37,835 bases of DNA from assembly GCA_018971065.1 (NCBI GenBank), contig JAGWVC010000030.1, positions 1 through 37,835 of the forward strand, given 5' to 3'. Position 1 is the stretch's first letter, and every line of letters begins with the position of its first letter. Source of the stretch: Sphingomonadales bacterium. GTDB taxonomy: Bacteria > Pseudomonadota > Alphaproteobacteria > Sphingomonadales > Sphingomonadaceae. The notes beneath the pieces were generated by a model that saw only the letters and a program-made list of their open reading frames with translations, had not been told where the DNA came from and did not search any database. This document shows positions 24,191-30,705 of the stretch, one piece after another. A program made the position numbers and the translations under genes.

Positions 24191-24598
24191 ATGCCCGCGA
24201 ATATCGAAGACTGGCTTGCCATCTGCGAAACCAAGGCGCGCTATTGCCGCATGCTGGATACCAAGCAGTGGGATGCCTGGGCCGACGTGTTCACCGAGGA
24301 CTTGGTGATGGACACCGTGGCTTCGGGCGGCACGCTGGTGGAAGGCCGCGATGCCGCGATCGCGATGGTGCGCGCCGCGCTGGGCGAGGTGCCGACCGCG
24401 CATCAGGTGCACAACCCCGAGATCACCATCGATGGTGACACGGCCGAAGTGATCTGGGCGATGCAGGACCGGGTGGCGTTCCCGGGTGGGCGCGGGCTGG
24501 TCGGCTACGGACACTACCATGAACGCTACGTGCGGCGCGACGGTGGCTGGCGGATCGCCTATACGCGGCTGACCCGGCTGCACCTCGACGCAAGCTGA
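24191..24598 (+). CDS. SnoaL-like (NTF2-fold) protein
   Basis: A 135-residue protein of the NTF2/SnoaL fold: an N-terminal helix pair (IEDWLAICETKARYCRMLDTKQWDAW), the F-x-E-D-L turn, a beta sheet and the closing strand RYVRRDGGWRIAYTRL. Members act as isomerases, dehydratases or cyclases on small ring compounds; many catabolic examples have no known role. The ATG at 24191 follows GAGGAC; the open frame upstream of it lacks a ribosome site. It lies 93 bases after the BVMO gene and before the small EthD-like gene, so it may process a product of the BVMO. Confidence 0.8.
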   Translation: MPANIEDWLAICETKARYCRMLDTKQWDAWADVFTEDLVMDTVASGGTLVEGRDAAIAMVRAALGEVPTAHQVHNPEITIDGDTAEVIWAMQDRVAFPGGRGLVGYGHYHERYVRRDGGWRIAYTRLTRLHLDAS

Positions 24599-24623
24599 CA
24601 CCAACCCGATCGGAGACGCGCGG

Positions 24624-24968
24624 ATGACCCGTTTCACATACACGATCCTGTCGCGCGCGGTGGCCGGGCGCGAACAGGAACTGGTCGATTGGTACAGCGG
24701 GCAGCACCTCCCCGATGTGCTGAAGATGCCCGGCGTGGTGAGCGGCAAACTGTTCCGCCTCGATTTCCAGCGCGTCTACGATCTCGATACACCGCAATGG
24801 ACGCTGATGACCGTCTACGAACTCGAAGGCGAGCATCCCGAGCCGGTCATCGACGCGATCAAGGCAGTATCGGGCAGCGACGCGATGCCGATGACCGACG
24901 CGCTGACCAAAGTCGGCATGATCCAGGCCGCGGGCCATCTGGTCGCGTCCGGCGAAGCGGAACGCTAG
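24624..24968 (+). CDS. EthD-like dimeric alpha/beta-barrel protein
   Basis: A 114-residue protein with a ferredoxin-like alpha/beta fold pattern. The block EQELVDWYSGQHLPDVLKMPG is the helix and turn typical of the EthD/DUF4286-type proteins that form dimeric barrels, sometimes with a heme or small organic ligand. No signal peptide is visible. It starts at ATG 24624 after GGAGACGCGCGG and ends 4 bases before the epoxide hydrolase. Possibly it is a small cofactor-free enzyme or a helper of ring-cleavage. The exact role is unknown. Confidence 0.75.
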   Translation: MTRFTYTILSRAVAGREQELVDWYSGQHLPDVLKMPGVVSGKLFRLDFQRVYDLDTPQWTLMTVYELEGEHPEPVIDAIKAVSGSDAMPMTDALTKVGMIQAAGHLVASGEAER

Positions 24969-24972
24969 CCGC

Positions 24973-26073
24973 ATGATCCAGCCGTTCCGCCTTGCCGTCC
25001 CGCAGGCCCGTCTCGACTGGATCACCCGTCGTGTTGCCGACGCGGTGGTCGGTTATGCCCCTGATGACGACGCCGACTGGAAATACGGCACCGACGCGCG
25101 CTATCTGGCGGAATTCCGCGATCATTGGCGCGATGCCTATGACTGGGGCGCGGCGCAGCATGCCTTCAACGCCCTGCCGCAATTTCGTGCCGAAATCGAA
25201 GGCATCGACATCCATTTCTACCACGTCCGTGCCGATCGCGGTGCCGGCTATCCGCTGATCCTCAGCCACGGCTGGCCTGGCTCGGTGCTCGAATTTCTCG
25301 CCGTCATCCCGCTGCTGACCACGCGCGGCTACGACGTCGTCGTGCCTTCGCTGCCCGGCTTCGGCTTTTCGGGCCGTCCGCTGCGGCCGATTTCGGCCAC
25401 CGACATTGCCCGCCTCTGGCGCATCCTGATGGTGGACGTGCTCGGCTATTCCCGCTACGGCGCGCAGGGCGGCGACTGGGGCGCATCCGTCACCACCGCG
25501 CTGGCGCGCGACCATGCCGACGTGGTCGGCGCGTTCCACCTCAACTACCTCGCTCACACCCCGCGCGGCGAAGTGCTGCCCGAAGAAGCGGCCTGGCTGA
25601 AGGACTCCCGCCGCCGCTTCCGCGAAGTCGGCTCCTACTCCCAGCAGATGACCTGGCGGCCGCAGACGCTGGGCCTCGCCTTGTCGGACACGCCGCTGGG
25701 CTTCGCATCGTGGGTGCTGGAAAAGTACCGCGCCTGGTCCGACAACGACGGCGACATCGAGACCGCGTTCAGCAAGGACCAGCTCATCACCTCGGTGATG
25801 ACCTATCTGGTCAGCGACAATGTGCAGGCCGCAATGTGGCTCTATGCCAGCATGCGCGAGGCGAAGCCCAGCGCGTTCGCCGGGCAGGTGACGCCACCGT
25901 TCGGGCTGGCGGTATTCCCGCGCGAGACCCCGCCACCGCCACGCAGCGCGGTCGAATCGCGCATGAACATCGTCCACTGGCGGGAGATGCCGCGCGGCGG
26001 CCATTTCGCGGCGTGGGAGCAGCCCGCGCTGTTCGCCGACGAGGTGGCGGAATTCTTCGATCGCTGGCGCTGA
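24973..26073 (+). CDS. Epoxide hydrolase (alpha/beta-hydrolase fold, EHN type)
   Basis: A 366-residue alpha/beta hydrolase with the N-terminal extension of the epoxide hydrolase EHN group (about residues 1-80). HGWPGS is at 99-104, the nucleophile D168 in GGDWG, and the catalytic histidine H344 in GGHFAAWE. Aspartate at the nucleophile position separates it from esterases and lipases. It would open an epoxide with water to the diol. It is the last gene of the BVMO set and lies 129 bases before the first right-arm Rieske gene. An epoxide could come from an oxygenase acting on a side-chain or ring double bond. Confidence 0.85.
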   Translation: MIQPFRLAVPQARLDWITRRVADAVVGYAPDDDADWKYGTDARYLAEFRDHWRDAYDWGAAQHAFNALPQFRAEIEGIDIHFYHVRADRGAGYPLILSHGWPGSVLEFLAVIPLLTTRGYDVVVPSLPGFGFSGRPLRPISATDIARLWRILMVDVLGYSRYGAQGGDWGASVTTALARDHADVVGAFHLNYLAHTPRGEVLPEEAAWLKDSRRRFREVGSYSQQMTWRPQTLGLALSDTPLGFASWVLEKYRAWSDNDGDIETAFSKDQLITSVMTYLVSDNVQAAMWLYASMREAKPSAFAGQVTPPFGLAVFPRETPPPPRSAVESRMNIVHWREMPRGGHFAAWEQPALFADEVAEFFDRWR

Positions 26074-26124
26074 GGGTAGCGCCCGAAACCTCGACGCCAT
26101 CACCGGTCTTTGACCCCGGACAAA

Positions 26125-26151
26125 TTAACCGGCACTGTTGCATTGCATAAT
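26125..26151 (+). promoter_or_regulatory. Putative operator/promoter of the right-arm Rieske operon
   Basis: TTAAC-N12-ATTGC (26125-26146) resembles the 22-bp palindrome and overlaps CATAAT (26146-26151), a good -10 element. The gene starts 52 bases further on. The hexamer at 17 bases upstream (AATTAA) is a poor -35, so an activator may be needed, or the site is a repressor operator over the -10. Confidence 0.35.
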
Positions 26152-26202
26152 ACCCCCTCGAACCGGCGGCCCGCCGGAGCAAGCAGACGCACGAGGGATG
26201 CC

Positions 26203-27600
26203 ATGACCGACGACACCGCCGCGAAGCTCGAATCGGTTCCGTTCCGGATCACCCATCCCGAACTGATCGATGCCCGCCGCTATCACGACGAAGGCTTCTT
26301 CAAGGCCGAAAACCAGAACCTGTGGCCGCACGCCTGGCAGATGGCGTGCCGGCTCGAGGAAGTGCCCGAGCCCGGCGACTACACCGTCTACAACATCCTC
26401 GATAGGTCGGTGCTGATGATCCACACCAGCGCGGGCGTGAAGGGCTTCATCAACACCTGCCGCCATCGCGGCCTGCGGCTGGCCAGTGGCCCCGGCCATT
26501 GCGGCCCGAACGGAATCGTCTGCCCGTTCCACGGCTGGCGCTGGAACGCCGACGGCGAGAACACTTTCGTGTTCGGCCGGCAGATCTTCACGCCCGACAT
26601 CATCGAGAAGGCGCAGATCGACCTGGTGCCGGTGCGCACCGAGCACTGGGCCGGCTGCGCGTTCATCAACTTCGACGACCGCGCGCCCGGCCTTGTCGAA
26701 AGCCTCGGCCCGGTGGTGGACAAGCTGAACAACCGCCAGGTGGACAAGCTGCGCGCCGAATGGTGGTACGGCACGGTGATCCCGTGCAACTGGAAGATCG
26801 CGATGGAAGCCTTCCATGAGAGCTACCACGTGATGCAGACGCACCGGCAGTTGTGGGACGAAACCCCGAACTCATCGCTGCATTATGGTCCCGACTTCGA
26901 CGGTACCGCCTGCAACGTCGGCCAGACCGGCTCCGATCTCACCAACCAGCTCATCAAGTTCCACGGCACCATCAGCGACGGCATGGGCGGCGGCATCTAC
27001 CACCAGTCGGAAGTCGCCATCCTCGAACGCTTCCGCGACATGGACGTGCCGCAGGACCCCGCGCAGGCCAGCGGCGCCTTCTACAAGGCCGCCACCGACG
27101 CGATCGTGGCCGACACCGAGCGCATGGGCGCCGCAAGCTTCGACCTCCTGACTGCAATGCACGACCAGAACTATGTCGAGTTCATCTTCCCGAACTTCTT
27201 CCTGCTGCCGGGTTTCCGCTCGTTCGCCTCGTATCGCATCCGGCCGATCACCGCGGAAACCTGCCTGATGGAAATCTGGTGCCTGGTCCCGCGCGAGGAA
27301 GGCTGCACGGCGCAGTCGCCCACCGAGCCGATCATGCTGCCGTATGATTCGCAGGATTTCCCGCTGATCCCCAAGCAGGACTATTCGAATCTGCCGCTCC
27401 AGCAGCTTGGCCTGCACGGGCTCGACTTCATGCGCATCGGCAAGGGCACCGGCGGCGACATGGATGGCGAGGGACTGATCAGCAACTACCAGCGCGTCCT
27501 CGACGGATTCCTCGCCCGGCTCGATCACGAAACGCTGAAAAAGGCACAGAACGTCGCGAACAGCGGGTTTCAGGTCGGCATTCTCGACATCGGCTATTGA
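26203..27600 (+). CDS. Ring-hydroxylating-type Rieske oxygenase (copy C)
   Basis: A 465-residue Rieske oxygenase large subunit of the choline/aromatic ring-hydroxylase alpha type. Cluster ligands are C86, H88, C107 and H110 (CRHRG and CPFHGW); the iron histidines are H209 and H214 in NWKIAMEAFHESYHVMQTH, a pattern of this subgroup and different from the KshA-like copies. No beta-subunit gene follows. The ATG at 26203 has GAGGG five bases before; a 31-residue extension upstream is not protein-like. It is followed 114 bases on by a close paralogue. Electrons would need a reductase not present in the window. It may hydroxylate or demethylate an aromatic or terpenoid intermediate. Confidence 0.87.
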   Translation: MTDDTAAKLESVPFRITHPELIDARRYHDEGFFKAENQNLWPHAWQMACRLEEVPEPGDYTVYNILDRSVLMIHTSAGVKGFINTCRHRGLRLASGPGHCGPNGIVCPFHGWRWNADGENTFVFGRQIFTPDIIEKAQIDLVPVRTEHWAGCAFINFDDRAPGLVESLGPVVDKLNNRQVDKLRAEWWYGTVIPCNWKIAMEAFHESYHVMQTHRQLWDETPNSSLHYGPDFDGTACNVGQTGSDLTNQLIKFHGTISDGMGGGIYHQSEVAILERFRDMDVPQDPAQASGAFYKAATDAIVADTERMGAASFDLLTAMHDQNYVEFIFPNFFLLPGFRSFASYRIRPITAETCLMEIWCLVPREEGCTAQSPTEPIMLPYDSQDFPLIPKQDYSNLPLQQLGLHGLDFMRIGKGTGGDMDGEGLISNYQRVLDGFLARLDHETLKKAQNVANSGFQVGILDIGY

Positions 27601-27620
27601 GGAAAGCAACGCGGGCACGG

Positions 27621-27642
27621 TGAATCGCCGAAAGACAATTCA
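27621..27642. promoter_or_regulatory. TGAAT-N12-ATTCA palindrome before Rieske D (putative operator)
   Basis: TGAAT (27621-27625) and ATTCA (27638-27642) are perfect complements 12 bases apart; with one further pair, GTGAAT and ATTCAC. It sits in the 114-base gap between the two paralogous Rieske genes, 73 bases before the second. The layout is exactly that of the repeat before Rieske A. It suggests that the second gene has its own control. Confidence 0.5.
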
Positions 27643-27714
27643 CAAGCCGCGTTTCATTTGGCAGTCTCCGCCCCGAACACGCCCGTGCGCCATGCCGGGC
27701 CGGGGAGAGCAACG

Positions 27715-29085
27715 ATGGCCGATAATGCAGTGCAGGTTCCTTTCGCGGTCACCAACCCGGAGCTGATCCCGGCCGAGCGCTACCACGACGCGGCGTTCTT
27801 CGAGCTGGAGCGGCAGAAGCTGTGGCCGCATGTGTGGCAGATGGCCTGCCGGCTGGAGGAAATTCCCAACCTCGGCGACTTTGTCGAATATACGATCCTC
27901 GAAAAGTCGGTGATCGTGGTCAACACGAAGAACGGCGTGAAGGCATTCCACAATGCCTGCCGCCATCGCGGCGTGCGGCTGGCCACCGGCCCGGGCAACT
28001 GCGCGAAGACCGGTTTCATCTGCCCGTTCCACGGCTGGCGATGGAACACCGAAGGCGCGTGCACGTTCGTGTTCGGCAAGGACATCTTCAACGAAGCGCT
28101 GCTTGACCATGCCGAGATCGACCTGCCGCCGGTCCGCGTCGAGTTCTGGGCCGGCTGCGCGTTCATCAACTTCGACGACGAGGCCCCTGCCCTGCTGGCA
28201 ACGCTGGGCCCGGTGGTCGAGACGCTGAACGCCCGCAACGTGGACAAGCTGAAGATGGACTGGTGGTACGGCACCGTGCTGCCCACCAACTGGAAGCTGG
28301 CGATGGAGGCCTTCATGGAAGGCTACCACGTGATGCGCACTCACCCGCAGTTGTTCGACCTGATGCCGGTGGCGGGCTATGGCATGGATGCCGATGGCGA
28401 AAAATCGGGCCGCCAGCTCGACGCGCGGCAGACCGTGGGGCTGATGATCGACTTCTACGCCCGCCTCTCCACCGGCATGGCCGGCATGGTCCACGAAACC
28501 GAAGTGGCGGTGCTGGAAGGCCTGCGCGACATGGACCTGCCCGAGGACCCGATGGCGGCGCTGGGCGCGTTCATCGGCCGGGCGCAGGCGGCGGTGAGCG
28601 AGGACGGCTTCGCACGCGGCGCCCCGATGTTCGACATCCCTTCGGTGAACCAGTCACACCCGTTCCACGATGTCGAGTTCATGTTCCCGCACTTCTTCCT
28701 GCTGCCCAGCTTGGCGGCGATGTCGTCGTATCGCATCCGGCCGCTGACGCCCGAGACCTGCCTGTTCGAGATCTGGTCACTGGTGCTGCGTCCCGAGGGC
28801 GAAGCCTACGACACGCCCAAGGCGCCGACGATGCTGCCTTACGATTCGCCGGAGTTCCCGGAAATCCCGATGCAGGACTACTCGAACCTGCCGCTCCAGC
28901 AGCAGGGGCTGCACGCCGGCAAGTTCCAGCACATGCGCCTCAGCCGTGAGCAGGAGGGGATGATCTCCAACTACCAGCGCCTGATCGACGGTTTCCTGGC
29001 GGGACGAGACATGGCAACGCTGTCCGCCGCCACCGCCAAGGTCAACAGCGGCTACAACGCGCCGATCCTCGACATCGGCTTCTGA
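27715..29085 (+). CDS. Ring-hydroxylating-type Rieske oxygenase (copy D)
   Basis: A 456-residue paralogue of copy C, similar along its whole length. Cluster ligands are C82, H84, C103 and H106; iron histidines are H205 and H210 in NWKLAMEAFMEGYHVMRTH. The duplication is recent enough that a 34-base stretch is identical and lies exactly 1500 bases apart (26646-26679 and 28146-28179). Differences are in the loop after H210 (residues 220-250), which in the family contributes to substrate choice, so the copies may have split functions. The ATG at 27715 follows GGGGAGAG. An enoyl-CoA hydratase begins 8 bases after its stop. Confidence 0.87.
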   Translation: MADNAVQVPFAVTNPELIPAERYHDAAFFELERQKLWPHVWQMACRLEEIPNLGDFVEYTILEKSVIVVNTKNGVKAFHNACRHRGVRLATGPGNCAKTGFICPFHGWRWNTEGACTFVFGKDIFNEALLDHAEIDLPPVRVEFWAGCAFINFDDEAPALLATLGPVVETLNARNVDKLKMDWWYGTVLPTNWKLAMEAFMEGYHVMRTHPQLFDLMPVAGYGMDADGEKSGRQLDARQTVGLMIDFYARLSTGMAGMVHETEVAVLEGLRDMDLPEDPMAALGAFIGRAQAAVSEDGFARGAPMFDIPSVNQSHPFHDVEFMFPHFFLLPSLAAMSSYRIRPLTPETCLFEIWSLVLRPEGEAYDTPKAPTMLPYDSPEFPEIPMQDYSNLPLQQQGLHAGKFQHMRLSREQEGMISNYQRLIDGFLAGRDMATLSAATAKVNSGYNAPILDIGF

Positions 29086-29093
29086 GGGAAACC

Positions 29094-29903
29094 ATGAGCG
29101 AAGAACCGCACCTGCTGGTCGATGTGGCGGAGGGCAATATCCTCGTCGCCACCTTCAACCGGCCCGACAAGCTCAACGCGATGAGCAAGCAACTGATGCG
29201 CCTGCTGGACGAGGCGGTCGCGCGCTATCGCGACACGCCCGAGTTGCGCGTCATGTTGATCAGGGCGAAAGGGCGATACTTCTCCGCCGGGGCCGATCTG
29301 ATGGAAGGCGGCGGCGCCGGCCATGCACCCGATCGCGGCTCGCAAGTGCGGGACCAGCACCGCCGCAATCCCAACGGCATGCGCCGCATCTGGGACGAGA
29401 TGGAGCTGATCGAGAAGCCGTTCGTGGTGGCGCATCACGCGCGCTGCGTCGGCGGCAGCCTGGAAATGTCGCTGTCGTGCGATTTCCGGCTGGCAGCGCG
29501 CAGTGCCTCCTATGCCTTTCCCGAGGCCAAGTTCGGGGTGCTGCCCGCCACCAACGGCGTCAGCCGCCTCGTCCGCCTCGTCGGCCCGCACTGGGCGCGA
29601 CTGCTGATTACCGCCAACATGCCGGTCGATGCCGACGAGGCGCGGATCATGGGGCTGGTCCACAAGGTCTATGCCGACGAGACATTCGAGGACGACGTGA
29701 TGGGCTTCTGCCGCCATCTCGCCAGGCAGGACGGCGAACTGGTCGGCGCCTCGAAAGTGGCGATCGAGCTGGCGCATGACCTCGGCGCGCATCAGGCGGC
29801 GGCGGTGGAGCGGCTGGTCAACAGCTCGATCATGATCAGCCCGCATTATCAGGGGCTGATGAAGGCGCACCTCGCCACCATCGGCAAAGGACAGGGAGGC
29901 TGA
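29094..29903 (+). CDS. Enoyl-CoA hydratase/crotonase-family protein
   Basis: A 269-residue crotonase with YFSAGADL (62-69) and GGSLEMSL (120-127) for the oxyanion hole. Both hydratase glutamates are present: E124 and E144 (FPEAKFG), so it should hydrate 2-enoyl-CoA to 3-hydroxyacyl-CoA. The ATG at 29094 is 8 bases after the Rieske D stop with GAGGGAAACC before. It is cotranscribed with the Rieske genes, the cupin and possibly the TonB receptor. It would supply the hydration step after the acyl-CoA dehydrogenases of the left arm. A retro-aldol crotonase is an alternative. Confidence 0.87.
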   Translation: MSEEPHLLVDVAEGNILVATFNRPDKLNAMSKQLMRLLDEAVARYRDTPELRVMLIRAKGRYFSAGADLMEGGGAGHAPDRGSQVRDQHRRNPNGMRRIWDEMELIEKPFVVAHHARCVGGSLEMSLSCDFRLAARSASYAFPEAKFGVLPATNGVSRLVRLVGPHWARLLITANMPVDADEARIMGLVHKVYADETFEDDVMGFCRHLARQDGELVGASKVAIELAHDLGAHQAAAVERLVNSSIMISPHYQGLMKAHLATIGKGQGG

Positions 29904-29905
29904 CC

Positions 29906-30424
29906 ATGAGCATGGAAAACGATTCAGACGTCTCGAAATTCCGCATCTTCCGCGCCGCCGATGCGCCGTCGCTGATGGAAGCGCAGTGCATGACGGTGGA
30001 GCCCTACACCCCGGTCCAGCGCGAAGGCATGGACAAGGTGCTGGCCGCCGGGTTCATGGAAGGCGATCAGGTGCGCATCCTTGTCGATCTCCCCGGGTTC
30101 AGCCTCACGCACGTGTGGTTCAAGGCCGGCTATCCGCTGCCGCTGCACAGCCACGATACCGATTGCCTCTACTACATCATCGCCGGATCGATCCGCCTCG
30201 GCACCGAAGACCTCGGCCCGCGTGACAGCTTCTTCATCCCGGCGGGCGTACCCTATGCCTACAAGCCCGGGCCGGACGGGGTCGAACTGCTCGAATTCCG
30301 CCACGATGGCCAGTTCAATTTCGTCAACCTCGCCAAGGGCGCGGCATTCTGGGACAAGGCGGCGGAGCAGGTGGCCGCCCACCGCGAGGGCTGGAAAACC
30401 GCCACGCCGCCGCGCCTGAACTGA
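29906..30424 (+). CDS. Cupin-domain protein
   Basis: A 172-residue single-cupin protein. The first cupin motif has H81 and H83 (PLPLHSHDTD) but no following glutamate at the usual place, and the second motif (GPRDSFFIPAGVPYAY) has tyrosine where the third histidine is expected. Metal binding is therefore partial or uses other residues. Cupins in such operons are isomerases, dioxygenases or sensors; no reaction is assigned. The ATG at 29906 is two bases after the crotonase stop, with GGAGGCTG upstream. It is the last gene before the TonB receptor promoter. Confidence 0.78.
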   Translation: MSMENDSDVSKFRIFRAADAPSLMEAQCMTVEPYTPVQREGMDKVLAAGFMEGDQVRILVDLPGFSLTHVWFKAGYPLPLHSHDTDCLYYIIAGSIRLGTEDLGPRDSFFIPAGVPYAYKPGPDGVELLEFRHDGQFNFVNLAKGAAFWDKAAEQVAAHREGWKTATPPRLN

Positions 30425-30505
30425 CCGGCCGGCTGCCGGCTTGACCGGGCGGGTGTGGCAGAGCGAACACAGTGGCAAGAAATGGAACGCCACCGTTTAA
30501 TTATG

Positions 30506-30534
30506 TTGCCAATGCCACACCTCCGGTCTAATTT
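30506..30534 (+). promoter_or_regulatory. Putative promoter of the TonB-dependent receptor gene
   Basis: TTGCCA (30506-30511), 17 bases and TAATTT (30529-30534) form a good sigma-70-like promoter in the 281-base gap after the cupin gene. A leader of about 165 bases then runs to the TTG start at 30706. The gap is otherwise unexplained and has no obvious riboswitch; a G-rich segment occurs around 30586. Confidence 0.45.
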
Positions 30535-30705
30535 CCGCATGCGCCCGGAAAGAGGCGCGAATACCACGATACGGAGCCGAGACCGGGGGGAGCAGGCGAG
30601 GGCGGTTTTCAGGCAGCAAGGGCACCGGAACGGGCCGTTTCCGCCCTGAAATCGCACGCCAGGCTTGATCGTCGTTGTCCGGCCCGTCAATACGGGAGAG
30701 ACAAC

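Noticed and set aside
22586..24748. A 720-residue minus-strand open frame opposite the BVMO
   Set aside because: The BVMO has exact family motifs on the plus strand, while the antisense frame is low-complexity and has none.
30420..30450. CCGGC-rich repeats after the cupin gene as a terminator
   Set aside because: GCCGGC is self-complementary, but no clear stem with loop and T-run can be drawn, so I do not call one.
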